Of a stretch of DNA of 64,000 nt, positions 45,722 through 58,600 are shown piece after piece. The stretch's first letter is position 1. The number at the start of each line of letters is the position of its first letter. This stretch comes from Epiperipatus broadwayi. Its lineage: Eukaryota; Onychophora; Udeonychophora; Euonychophora; Peripatidae. The stretch is taken from contig JAQFVV010012418.1 in NCBI GenBank assembly GCA_028023455.1, positions 4,707,244-4,771,243 on the forward strand, in the 5' to 3' direction. A program made the translations under genes and the position numbers. The notes beneath the pieces are model-generated. The model did no database searches. It saw only the letters and a program-made list of their open reading frames with translations, and was not told the origin of the DNA.

Positions 45722-46570
45722 ATGGGAAATACGGATGATAATGAGGTGCATTTCCGGACTATTATAGAATTGTTTAAGCAAGGTGAAGAAAGAACGAAAA
45801 GATGGGGAAAAGAAAGCCGAAGGAGAGGTGAAAAACTTAGAGCGCTGTACAAACTCTTCCCTGGATGCCAAGAGATGGAAGATAAACTCCTGAACCAGAA
45901 AGTAGAGACAAATGATTCCGCAAAGAAGACTGATACACCAGAACTGGGACCTCGAACTCAGCCAACCCAGCCTATCAACATTAAAATATTTCATGTAACC
46001 CAGCCTATCAACATTAAAATATTTCATGAAGTTAAAGAATGTCCCAAACTTTCTTTGGAAAGAGTACTTCCATCAAATGATATCCGAGACTTAGGACAGC
46101 AAACCCAGCTAACCAAGCTCAACACTAAAATGTTTCATGAAGTTAAAAAATTTCCCAAACTTTATTTGAAAAGAGTACTTCCAGAAAATGATATCCGAGA
46201 CTTAGGACATCCAACCCAGCTAACCAAGCTTATCAATATTAAAATATTTCATGAAGTAAAAAAATGTCCCAAACTATATTTAGACAGGATATTCCCATCA
46301 AATGATATACGAAACCTAGGGCCTCAAACCCAGCTAACCAAGTTTACCACCAATATAGAAGTATTTTAAAAAAACAAGGAAAATATCCCACCTAATATAG
46401 CAAAAATATATCAACCGGATGAAGTAAAGGAAATGGCCGAATTCTTAACCACTCTGGATTTCAGTCCCTGGGCTAAAGAACCGCCAGACAAGGTAAAGAG
46501 GCCTGATAATCTGAGACTGCAGTCATCAAATTATAAAGGCAGTTATTACCCACCAGACCCAGGATTATAG
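45722..46570 (+). pseudogene. Tandem-repeat ORF of LTR element 2 (one in-frame stop)
   Basis: The frame opens at ATG 45722 and runs 215 codons to TAA at 46367-46369. It then continues in the same frame for 66 more codons to TAG at 46568-46570. The N-terminus is charged and helical (FRTIIELFKQGEERTKRWGK). Residues about 80-210 are about 3.5 repeats of roughly 41 residues built on NIKIFHEVKKCPKLYLKRVL and PSNDIRDLG, then QxTQLTKL. The post-stop part (ENIPPNIAKIYQPDEVKEMA, then FSPWAKEPPDK and SYYPPDPGL) looks equally coding. The gene was therefore either disrupted by one nonsense change or is read through. It could be a gag-like or accessory protein. I do not recognise it. Confidence 0.6.
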
Positions 46571-46898
46571 TAGTTTTTTTTTTAAAAAAAAAAAAAAAAG
46601 AAAAAAATGGACATGTCACAGGATAAATGAGAAAGGAGATCGGATATAAACAATGTTAAACTATTAGATTGGTTAAATAAAATTTTGTTGAAGGGGGAGA
46701 TAATAGAAAATGTTTGCTAGATGGTAGATTTATTAATATGATCCGGGTATATAATTCAGTTTCGTTTCTTCATTATATTTATATCCTGTACATTATGGGT
46801 TATCTTGTAAATTTTTTTTATGCAGGCTTCATAGGTGGACACCTGTTGTAAGATCTTTTTTTTTTAACAATTTTTTTTGTTCCGTCACTAAGGGAATG

Positions 46899-49577
46899 TG
46901 AAACAGTAAGGTCTGCTTTGCAGATCTTCGTTTCACCTTTTCTCACCTATTTCCTACCCTCATACCTTAGTTTGAACCCCAATCTATTGTAGTGTGTCTG
47001 CAATATGCTTATATTTCGAAAATCCTGCCTAATTTTAAACTACGAGTACAATGCTCGTATTATATATATAACTCATTCCCAAATAAATAAAAGATTATAG
47101 ATTATGTATATGTTCACATAATTTTGATTTATTAAAAGTAGGTTATATAAGTCATAATTGCGCACACACTATGATATGCATTTTAAAACATATCAAAATT
47201 ATAAATTGTTAAAGTTATTTTGTTTGAATCTATTTACAAATATATTACCGTCGTAATATATTTTGATTTAAAATAAAATTCATTTAGTAAATATTCGTTT
47301 AGTAAATAGATTCAAATATTGCAATTTAAAAGTAAAATAATTTTCATTTAATTTAATAAAAGTCATTCCAAATATTTCTATTAAAATAAATGAGGGACAA
47401 TAGTTTAATTAGTTAACGTTATATAAGTTTATCTAAAAACAGCAGATGTCCACTTAAGGTTTTCTTTAATTAATAAAAGTAATTTTTAATTAAATCTAGT
47501 TTGTAATTCGAATGTCGACAGGGAAATTAACAAAAGAAATTAATTAAAATTTTGTTGAATTCCTTTAGACATTCGGATAGATTTAATTACAGCTGATAAA
47601 TACGATATATTTTTGTAACGCTCCAGGGCAGTTCTATTGTTAATTTCTAATATAAAAAGGAGGGTTTTCTTTTGTTCTCCATTCTAATGTTTCTAAGAGA
47701 AATCATTCTGAGGTCTAATGTTTCTAACCAAAATTTGTAGTAATTTGTAAATCTTGACATGACGGAGTAGAGCGCAAGAAGGCTATTTCTCTCCGGAATG
47801 GCCATATGCTGCCGTAGACCATCGGAAGCTATCACACAAGGAACCCCGGAACTGCTGCTGCTGCCAAAAATATGAACATTTCCAGATTTTGCTGTTAATT
47901 TATATAAAAACCTGCCGACCATCAATCTACCTAAAATGCTTCTCCAGAGGTAACCCTAAATTAACCCAAGAGCTCTTGTGATAACTAACATGCTATAGCT
48001 ATTTTAAATTGTTTTCTTATATTTCACATAACGTCATTATGTACTTCTTTAAATATAATCAACATTTTTGCTCTCTATCCTTGGGTTAATATTTTCTATT
48101 TATTAAGCTTTCTGTTATTTTATTATGATAATGTGTCAGAATCGTCTTTGACCGAGTGAATTATTCCTTTTGTTGAAAATAAGACGCCGCTATGAAGGCA
48201 TATTTTAAATTTCTAAATAATTTCCAATTTTATTATCTTGCAAATCACTCGTTCGAGGGCGATTCTTTTCTTTAATATATAATATAATCACATAGTTTAA
48301 AATCTACATGTTATTGATTTTAATCTAATATGAGAGTATGTGCGAGGTCAATGATTAAATGTGTCCCCTAATGCATGATTGCGTATATAAATCTATACTT
48401 ACTTTTCAAACCCGCAAGCATGCATTTTCCTATTTTAATTACCGTGTTCTACTTTAATTACAAAGTTCATCATTGACGTCGAGAATGTGCAGACCCTTTT
48501 AAATGAATTTCTGGGAATTTGATTGGGCATTTCTCTTAATCCAAGTAAAACCCATTCAGTATGTTTTATATACACTAGTCTCATATTGCTGGTAAATGAA
48601 TTGGTTGTTGAGACCGCTTTGTTTTAATTTTCCAAGGATTCTTTACACGTGTGTCCACAAATGACACACCTGGGAATTAAATGCAATCGTCACCCAGTCG
48701 CTAAGTTTCAGCTGTTCATAAAATACTTTCTTACGGGTTAGCGGTGAGATGCCCTCCGTAATCATTCCGGATATTCAATATTGTTTTATTTTTATATTTA
48801 TTTTACAAAGCATCCGTGACTTAAATGTGTACACCCTCCAACTTTAATAAATTCATTATCAGCAATACTGATCTCCCAATGTAACTTTATTATTATTAAT
48901 ATCAAATAAATGCCTTGATCACATTCCCATTTTGTTGCTTAGTAAGCTTTTGTCCGTGCTATTCTCGAAATCAATAAATATTTTATAACACTTAATTTTC
49001 AAATATTTTCTTAAACTTGTATAATTGCTCAAAGCACCTCGCACATGTTCCTATCTCATCAAGCACATTATCGTAATGCTATTAGCCCGAGGAATAGAAT
49101 ATATCACTTTGCTTTAAAACCTTTTTGTCATTTATTGGAATATAATGCCAACAATTATTTAATACGCATCCCTGTCTCATATAAGCAGACAATGGCATTA
49201 TATATATATTTTATATAAATAAATTTTGTGAAATTATTTAAAACTAAATTTGATCTCTTATTTTATTTGATTCCTATCACTGTCTCAGTCTATATATATA
49301 TTTTCTGCATTTCTTTTGTAAATCCATAGACGTTAATTAGCCACCCAAACTTCTTTTAGTATAGAGTCTTTTGTTTCTCCCTGACCACCAGGCACCAGTC
49401 AAAGGTTATACTAGTAGTGGCATCAGATGAGTTGTCACGTAGATGGTGCTGTGAAATTTGGACTTTAGATTCGAACTTAGTATATCTAGAAGGCAACCCC
49501 TCCTAGAATGTTCAGTTTCATGTCTGGGGTTTGAATTCTGCAGTGTGTTAGCAAGATAGATGATTCTGACTGTTACA
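46899..49577 (+). repeat. 3' LTR of LTR retrotransposon 2
   Basis: The 2679-bp partner of 41757-44476. It is preceded by a weak purine stretch (aagggaatg, about 46890-46898). A stronger polypurine-like tract (aagggggagataatag) lies 200 bp upstream at 46691-46706, an odd distance from the LTR. Confidence 0.85.
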
Positions 49578-49583
49578 ATATAT

Positions 49584-52208
49584 ATAGCACACAGATGTGC
49601 AGTATAATAATTTATGAACATATTTGAATTGTCATAATCCATAAATGAAATTAATTTTTATAATACATAATGACTGATTTAATATATATGTCTATATGAC
49701 CCTCATCTACATAAACACACAGACCTGCTGTAACATATGGGAATTGTCATATAATAATAATAAAAACAATAGTTATCACATTTTAATGATACATAATTAA
49801 TGATTCATTTAATATATATATGTGTGCACACATATTTTAATTTGTCAATTAATAAAATTATTAAAAATATTGTATTTTTCACAATTAATTCCATGTTGAA
49901 AGTATACATAAAATTCACACATACATGTATATATAAAAAATAATATGAATTGATTATTAATTCATTCATTTCTTCATCAAGGTGATGGCCTCCCTGGGTA
50001 AGCTGATCCCTTTTAAACAGTAGACTGGCTTATTGTCATTTTCAGGAAAGATATAATCCGGTGACAGTTAACCTGTAGTGAGCTATCTTCAGTCTCTATG
50101 CTGACTAATACATATATGGGCTATGAATATATAGAAACTGGGTGTTTCTTCCATGTGAATCCAAACTCTACTATAGTGAACTAGTAGCAGCAGCTGGATC
50201 CACTGCCTTGCCTTCAGTTATATTTTCATGGTAATTATTCTGTCACCATCAGTAAAACTATAAACAACTCCTAATCTTTTTTCCAACTCTTTTATAGTAA
50301 GGATGAAAAATTCCCCACAGTAATTAAAAACAAGCTTTCCTTATCTTAATTGAAAAAAGTGAATGACTCTTTCCAATTTAACTTAATCCTTTCAAAAACA
50401 ACCCTGCATGACGTTTATCAAAATATGTTAGACAAGCTCTAATTAAAAAAGAATTTAATCTAATCAAAATAGATAGAGGAATTTCATAATTACTAGTATA
50501 TCTATAGTGACATAAAAACATGCTTGTTTTAATTTCAAAATCACAATTAACACACTATTAATTAGACCTTTGTAAATGTTTCATTTATAGTAAAAAAAAT
50601 TAAAATTATTTAATTCTTAACTGTTATTCCAGTGCAATATAGAAAATATCTACAAATTTTTTTGTCTGTATTAATTTCTACTTTTCCTTTCAACTTTATA
50701 TACTTATGTGCATACAAACAACTATGTTGTTGTATGCCATGAATCTCATAATGGCCTCAATATATATATATTTCATTGTATATCATTAAAAATTAATTTG
50801 TTTATTATATTAATTTTAATAATTAAACTATTTTAACTTTAAATATCTGATTTATTTAATTTTATAATTATAAATAATTTCATCTTTTATATAATTTAAT
50901 GCAAAAATGCATGTTAAGTTTAAAATGCATAAAATTCTTATCCTATTCTTAAAGGTAAGATTACTTTGAGAGTTTAATTTAAATTTACTACTTAGATCAA
51001 TCTGTTATAGTGAAATCAATGTCAGATTCAGTTCCAATACCTAAATGAGTATTAAATTTAAGAATACAAACAATTAATTGAAATTATCACCAGCCAAGTC
51101 AGCCATTTCTGTCAACACAAGATGGTGATGACATTGTTAATTATTGGCATTTATTTATAATTCATACTGTTCATGAGTTTTTTTTTACTCCATCAAAATG
51201 CAATATTTATTGAATATGTTAAAGTTTATTTTATGTTTCTATTTATAATCAATATTTATCTCTTTTTAAAAAAATAAAATAAAAAATATACAATTTCTAA
51301 TCAGTAGTTAAAATTGCAGACATTTAAAATCTTAAAAGCAAGTAATGAGAAAAAAATAATTCCAGACATATGGTGAGATCTGAAAGTTAGTAAAGTTGGA
51401 AAAATCAATACAACATTTCTTCCTTCTCTCTTAAAACCGATTATTATTTGTTTAAAAAAAACATCACTTATGTAATAATATTATCATCAAAACTACCTTT
51501 AAATTTTTGACCATTATAAAAAAAAAATATTGGATTAATAAAGGTCGTTTCCAGTTTTCAAAAATCAAATTATAATATATATACATATTAAATTGCTAAT
51601 GTTATGTAATATATATATAATAAAAAAAGTATTTCTATAGTCGGAATTTTTATTACATGCTAAATATTTATATATAACTCTTAATATATGGTGATTATAA
51701 TAAAATTTCAGTATCTAAATTCTTAAACCTACATTTAGTAATCAATATAAATTTCTAAACATCTTGCTTATAAATATATTTCATTTTCAAATGAATGGAA
51801 ATATATTTGTAATCAAGAAAGTTCTTTTGTAGCTTGAATTTTTATTTAAAAAATATTTAGTCTCATTACTATTTACATATTATCTAAAATTTCAATAATT
51901 ACTTCTAAATGTATAAATAAATGATTACTAAATGATAATTAGTATCATTCATTTATTTAAAAAGAAGATACTATTAAGTGTCATTATAAAATATTGTGTT
52001 CATTATCTAAATGATATAAATCCACTCATTGCATAAGAAATTTTACAACTTCTTTTCCTGCACATAGAAAGTGTACTTTTATCATCAGCAGTGCTAATGT
52101 TAAAGCAAAATAAGAGTAAATGGCAAGAACTTTTTTGCATAATCATTAAAGCACTGATTATTAAGTCTTTACACTAATAAGACTGTTGGTCTTATGCTGC
52201 TCTTCACA
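49584..52208. other. A+T-rich intronic DNA with one G+C-richer patch
   Basis: At 49975-50260 the base composition rises (ggtgatggcctccctgggta, then agcagcagctggatccactg), probably from a degenerate SINE or other old repeat. I found no open frame or splice-site pair there. The rest is plain A+T-rich DNA with atatat runs. Confidence 0.35.
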
Positions 52209-52220
52209 TAATTGGATGAT

Positions 52221-52401
52221 AAACATCACACGACCATTACCTCTTATGCTTGTGTATAACTGTTGTTAAGACACGCAAAAACTCACTATATATATTCCAC
52301 ACTCACTAGATGGGGATTTTATGCACAAGCCTTCTGACATTCATTGATTATTCTAGGTTGCTGTGTGTGGCAATATATATAGTGAGTTTTGCCTGTTTTA
52401 A
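52221..52401 (-). mobile_element. Hairpin SINE-like retroposon, 12-bp target duplication
   Basis: It is bracketed by the perfect 12-mer taattggatgat (52209-52220 and 52402-52413). On the minus strand it runs from ttaaaacaggcaaaactcac to ggtcgtgtgatgttt, the same ends as the family at 9326 and 55267. Arms around gcaaaaactcactatatata (52273 onward) and its inverse (about 52372-52393) form a hairpin. There is no hammerhead core or ORF. Confidence 0.75.
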
Positions 52402-52413
52402 TAATTGGATGAT

Positions 52414-55251
52414 CCCAATACTTTTACAAATCAGAATTAGTTTAATTTTTTTTTAACTTTATTTCTGTATAAGATACAATAATGTGTAAAATACAGTAAA
52501 CAAAATATTTTTTCAATATTAATTTATATATGCAAATATATCGTATTCCTCAGATAAACTTCCTTCAGAATGGAATGGCTTCAATTGAGGAAAGGTTAAA
52601 TAAATTTTATGATTTGCTAAAGTGAAAATTAATACTCCTATATTATATATAACAAACTGCATAAATTTTATTTCAACTTCATTTTACTGTATTATTTACT
52701 GTCTGAAAATAAATTTTTCTTTTCATAACAAAAAAAAACAACAACAATAAATTTTCTAAATATTTATTCATTAATAAAAGAAAATGTCTGTTGAAAATCA
52801 CAGTATCCTTTTTTTAGAATAAAAATATTTAACAAAACTAAATAAAATTTCTCAATTATTAAAAAATAGTATTGTATTTTTCTGTTTAAAATCTATCTTT
52901 GTAAAAATATAACAAATATAGCCATGATTTCTCATATATAGCATTGCGTGTATGTGTTCATTTATATGGATAAATAATATCCATTAAATAAACAATGTTT
53001 AAATTAAAGACCATTAAATAAATCCAATTTTTTATCTATAATATCTAACTTCTATTATAGTTTTATGTATTTTCCTGAAGTTTATTAAAAATAATATTTT
53101 AACAAAACTGATAGGTACAAAAGATGTAACAACATCCATTTCCACATTCTTCCATTATATTTTAAAAACAAGTCAAATATTTTTTTAAAAAATAAACAAG
53201 AAAAAAATCTGTAAAAACTACAATAGAAGTTAAATATGGTAGAAAAAAAAATGGATACACACAATTGTTTTAAACACTACCTATCTATAAGTTCTTGTTT
53301 ATTATAATACATATAATTTATTGCTCAATTAAATTAATATGATAGTGTGAGCATTATTATTAACATTTCAGTGAATTATTAATAAAAATATATTCAATAT
53401 ATTTTTACATTTTTGATTGAAGTTTTTAAAATTAATATAAAAGATCTGGAGCTCAAATTATGCACAAAATTCTGTAAATTTTTAAATTGGACATATTATA
53501 TATTCAGTAATTTTAAGATTTCCCAGTCTTTACAGATATAAATGTTAAAATTATAAATGGAATTTCCAATTATTTACCTAAATAACCTTTAGTTATGATT
53601 ATAACTAGGTGAAGTTTAAAACTGTCAATCATAAACCTAAAACGAAACCATATCAACTAAAAATAGTATTTTTGTCTGAACCATTTTAAACTAAAAGTCA
53701 AATCACTTTTAGCTTTGTACTGTAGCTAATATAAGAGTTATAACTCAAACATTTTTAGAATAAAGGTGAGTCGAACAAAACTATTATTATTTGCCAGCAT
53801 GATTTCAGTTTCCAATTACAAGTTTTAATTGCTTGTTTGCCTGGTTATATCATAGTTGAAGTTTACCAGGTAAATACATGGAAATTTCCATTATATGATA
53901 ACTGGTACTATGTCACAATTTTAACATAAAAAGCAGGATTGATAAACTACATCAGATATTAACTAGCAATTTAAAAAAATAATCCCAAAATTATAATAGA
54001 TATCTGATTCAGTTATTTTGAATCTATTCAAATGTTTGTGTAGCCAAATTAGGTTGATGTGAATTTCAGACTTCATAAAAAAAAAATTCAAAATATCTCA
54101 ATAATCTCTCACATTGTGATTTAATTTTTAAAAAAAAATAAATAAAGAAAAATTAAAATTACTTCTGTAAAAAATTTATTTTAATTAGAATTAATTTATA
54201 TTAATTAGTATATTAACTAAAAAAAACCAACAGATTTGTATTGTATGTATTAATAACTATGTGTTTATATATATATGTGTGTGTCTGTTTACGAAAGGAA
54301 GTTGACAAATTTTCATGGATTGTGGAAATATAAATGTAAGCAAATTCGAAAAAGAAAAATTTTATCACAAGCATAAAAATTTTATAAATTAAAAGCATAA
54401 ATATTTCAAACAAATTCTTAAACCTCAATAATTATCATATGAGTTATGATTTTGGTATTTTAATTTTTATTTTATATTATTTTATACATTCACATTGCAA
54501 CTCATATTAAACTTATCCTACTGATAAATAAAATGAATGAATCTCAATACTCTGTTTCATTAAAGCAATTTGATCTAAAATCTCTGCTATTTTGCAATGT
54601 GAAAAAAAAACACTTCTTTTGCAAATAAAATGCTATAATTATTTGCATAGATACTAGGGGGGGGGGGGATAATGAAATGATCGGTTAACAAAATAAACAA
54701 TTGAAGATGTATATACATAATATCCAAACAAATAAATGGTACACAATACACAACAATAAAGTATGCCATTATCCAATTAGTAACAGCAATCAACATTTAT
54801 GTTTTAGATCAAACATTTAATATCCAATAGAATAAAAAAATAATAGAAAGCTTTTAAGATCTGAATTTCTAACTAAATTGATTTCATCATCCCAATATTA
54901 GCTTTACCATTTACAAACTGATACTAAACCTTCAATCCTTTTAATACAAATGTAAAAATATTCTAAATTATACTGAAATTCACATGCTGTTAAACAAACA
55001 CACAGCAACTAATACAATAAAAGTAAGGCAGAAATAAATTATATTAATTTTAGTTTAAAGTCAAATATATAAATCATTATTACTGATTGTCTTGGATGCT
55101 TTATTTGTTTGTCAGAATGTGAACAATATAATTAAAAACAATTTTACACTTCATTGAATGTACTAGATATATATAAAGGGTTGTCATAGTAATCAGATTG
55201 CGAATTACAAAGATGATACATATTTCATAAAGTCAGTTCAGGTAAAAATTC
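52414..55251. other. A+T-rich intronic DNA
   Basis: No gene or structured repeat is recognised. A run of 12 G occurs at 54657-54668, and a short (gt)n at about 54275-54284. Confidence 0.4.
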
Positions 55252-55266
55252 TTTACTTTTAATATT

Positions 55267-55379
55267 AGAGGCATCCATTGATTACTCTAGCTTGCTGTGT
55301 GTGGCAATATATAGTGAGTTTTGCCTGTTTTAACAACAGTTATACACAAGCATAAGAGGAGGTGGTCATGTGATGTTTA
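55267..55379 (+). mobile_element. 5'-truncated SINE-like retroposon, 15-bp target duplication
   Basis: A perfect 15-bp direct repeat tttacttttaatatt flanks it (55252-55266 and 55380-55394). The 113-bp element starts within the family sequence (gcatccattgattactct) and ends catgtgatgtttat. 5' truncation with an intact 3' end and a long target duplication shows insertion by target-primed reverse transcription. It is the clearest evidence for how this family moves. Confidence 0.8.
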
Positions 55380-55614
55380 TTTACTTTTAATATTGGCAGC
55401 CTTTTTATAACTACTTTTTCATTTTTAATACTGACTACAATACATTTTTGATATTGTTATTGTACAGAAGTCAGTATTAATTTCACTTTATTCTCATACG
55501 TTTCCAATACTGGAGCACTGATAAAGTGTACAGAATGCTTGTCTGCAAACTACAAATGTACTCTGTATTATTGAAAATAAATTGTAAAAATAAAACCTAT
55601 CATAAAATAAATAC

Positions 55615-55699
55615 CTTTCTCAGCCAAAGCTTTGCATTCTTCTAATGCCAATCGTTTCACTTCTGGCCAAGTAAATTTATTTAATGCTTCCAAAGATTT
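55615..55699 (-). CDS. COASY: COASY exon, dephospho-CoA kinase domain (upstream of the giant intron)
   Basis: An 85-nt minus-strand exon between an acceptor (gttatttttag) above 55699 and a donor (gtattt) below 55615. It begins in phase 0 and ends in phase 1. It encodes KSLEALNKFTWPEVKRLALE, then ECKALAEK, and the split Gly codon completes with the exon at 20611. In animal COASY the region just before the VLDAAVLLEAGW motif has the same pattern, a helix with a conserved WP-x2 turn (for example LTDIMWPIIAKLAREE in the human protein). The P-loop exon (GxxxSGKS) that should lie upstream is not seen between 55700 and 64000, so that intron exceeds 8 kb. Confidence 0.9.
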
Positions 55700-58600
55700 C
55701 TAAAAATAACAAATAATATGATCAAAGTAGACACATTACAGAAATATGTGAAATTATAATTTTTTAAAATGATTATATATATAAATATATTAAAATAATA
55801 CATGCATATATATGTCACTAATGTTTTCTTTACTATTGTTATTTAATACTATTATTTGAAAAAAAAATGATAATACATAAGGATCTAATGGTAATAATTT
55901 TTAAAAAATCCTAATAAAACTTTTTTTTAATAATAATAATCATGCAGCATAATTTTATTTTATCCTTTTCTTTTTTTAATTTTAATATTTTATTTAATGC
56001 AAATTTATTCAATATACCCAGAAACAACAAAAAAAATGTGGATGATTGAAATATTTTTCTTTTCTTTCAGAATATCATCTGTTTTTATATTAAAATGTTT
56101 TTTTTTTTTGTTAATATGTCATTTATATTATATGTTCAAACAAAATTTGAAATTAAATTATTTTAAAAAAAAAACCCATTTATTTTAAATGAATTAAGAA
56201 TTTAAAATGACAGAAAAAATACAGCAACGTATTTTAGGTTTCTCAAATTCACTATGCAAATATCTATTTTTTTTTAATTCAAAAGAGAAATAAAAGTGTA
56301 GTGTCAAAAATGCAAATGAATAAAATAAAAAAAAAAAGCTTTTAGCAAAGATAAACTTTTCTCAGATTCTACAAAATTAAATGTATATTCTACAGAATGG
56401 CCAAGAAGATACTCTGAAGCACTGGAATTGAACAATGTTATTGAGACAATTATGTACAATATTTAAACTATTATAGTTATTATTCTTTTATTCTGATCAC
56501 ACTTAACTTATTATCAAGCATTAATTTGTAAAAGTTTCAGATTGTTATCAACATAAATATCACTGTTAGAATATACAATTGTTTTTTTTTAATGCTAACC
56601 ATTTTTTAACAAACACATTTGATCTACCCTTTATTTGATGCTCACACAATGATATGGCAAAAATGCTTACTTTTCTGAATTTTTATTACTATTAATTTGA
56701 AATGAATCTTCATCAACTTTAACACCCCCAAAAATGGTGAATTATAGTTTTTCATCTTGCTATCTTTTCAGTCATTTCAATAGCTGCAAATTTTCATAAC
56801 TTTTTATTTAGTTTGAATGAAGGTAATAAATGGAAATGGTTTCAAATAGATGAACCATAGCCAAACAAAATTACCCTATTAAATAGTAGGTACATGGGTA
56901 ACTAGAAAATTTTCACTTAAGAGTTAAACCAATAAAGCAAAAGATACTAAAAACTCTATAATTTTCAGTTTAAAATCTAATAATGTATTTTGTTCTTCAA
57001 GGGCTACAATATTCAAAGTTATATATTGACAAAAATTAAATATCCAATCGAATTGTTTCAATCAAAGCTTCATTTTATCTTACAGTATAACTAATTGCTA
57101 ATCTAACAACAAGAAATCTTGTAAATTAATTTAAAAATAAAGAATTGAGAATATTTTAATAATTGGACTGTATTCTAACAATAAAAAATTGATTTTTTTA
57201 TTTATTAAAGAAGTGCCAATGTTTTAAACATTTTAAAATGCTAATAACTATTGTTTAAAAAATATTTGTTGAGATAAAAGTTGTGTAGTTTAACAGTGCT
57301 AAAACTATTTGTTTTTTACGAATAACTAAAAAACAAAGTATATTTTTCTCTGACATTTATATCACATATTTATATATAGCCAATACTTTTGCATAAGATT
57401 CATATTCATAAATTAATAACTGAATGGTTAATTAAAGGTCACGTGATATTTGAGCACTAGAAATAACAGATTGAGATTGAGCTTCAATCTGTAAATTAAC
57501 TCTGTCTAATTCTCTATGAATAAACCACATATCAAATTCACGATAAAGATTGATTAAATATATATGTACATATTTTTAAACTATATATTTTTCTTTTTAA
57601 TTAAACGATGCAAAGAATGTTTAATAAAAGAAACTGTCAAAAAAAAAAATTCCATGTTACCACTAGAGACAGGTTTTCTGCTGGAAGTGTATTAAAGATC
57701 AAAATGTATGTTTTGTTTATTTTTTATTGAATTGCCTATATTTTTCAAACAGATATGAAAACGAAATAATATACATTAAATTAATTAACTAAAAAAAGAT
57801 TTTCTTTTGCAAAAACTTTTAAAAAGTAAAACTGGAAACAATTTAACGATGTTGTCATTTAAAAAAGCATCAGATAATGTGATATTGAATTAAATAATAA
57901 TAATAAAAATTCAGACAAATAAAATCATCTAGACAAGCAATATGAAGATGAATGAGGTTTTCATAAAAATTCAAATGATAGTCGTAGACAATTTAAAATC
58001 ATTGTTATAAGTAAGTAATGTACAAATAAATCTTGAACATTCAAGGGCTGGAGAATGCAATTTTTTTTTTTAAATGATGATAACTTTTGCATACAAAAAT
58101 AATTTTGGTTATCAAAATGTAATATAAATTTTATATGAACTCTTAACAGGGTAAGTCAATAAGGTGAAATCAAATAAAGAACTGCATCATCATAATAAAT
58201 TGAGTTTCAATTCGTTCAATATTAACTATATTGACTAAAATATGCTGAGTGAATGTAGATTTTTCTAACTGAAAGTAAATATTTTATGTTACTTTAAGAA
58301 TAATAAATAAAAAACTGAATGTAACTAGTTTATAATAATGTTGTTGTTATTATTAAATATTCTAACTTATATAAATTGAAAAAATAATCCCTTCCTTAAT
58401 TTATTATACTTATTTTGATATTGCATAAAGAACAGACCGTTCAAACTAAGACACAGACATTCACACACATCCCTTTCAATCTTTGCTGCATCCTTATTTA
58501 TAACAATGTAATAGAATAAGAAATAAAAGTATGACCTTTATGATTAGAAGATTTCATAACACAGTGATTAGTCCACTTATCTCCATGCCCACAATTAAGG

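Larger units (their letters stand above)
41757..49577 (+). mobile_element. LTR retrotransposon 2 with unusually long LTRs (LARD-like)
   Basis: Direct repeats 41757-44476 (2720 bp) and 46899-49577 (2679 bp) begin TGAAACAGTAAGG and end CTGACTGTTACA. They are flanked by ATATAT (41751-41756 and 49578-49583). TG...CA ends, matching short flanks, and the terminal inverted match (AACAGT/ACTGTT) mark true LTRs. The interior is only 2422 bp. It has a primer-binding-like site, one tandem-repeat ORF and G-rich tracts, but no protease, reverse transcriptase or integrase. Large non-coding or single-gene derivatives of this type depend on another element's enzymes. LTR divergence appears to be a few percent. 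Confidence 0.85.

Noticed and set aside
46691-46706. G-rich polypurine tract taken as the start of the 3' LTR of element 2
   Set aside because: The repeated LTR sequence begins at 46899 and is matched by ATATAT target duplications. The sequence right after the tract has no counterpart at the 5' side.
56350-56465. A plus-strand frame (VYSTEWPRRYSEALELNNVI) considered as an exon
   Set aside because: Only about 36 codons with no usable splice-site pair and no similarity I recognise.
57430-57560. A minus-strand frame with protein-like composition (EFDMWFIHRELDRVNLQI) considered as an exon
   Set aside because: There is no acceptor site at its start and no known protein match. The same strand has A-box and B-box-like elements at tRNA spacing, so a degenerate SINE head is more likely.
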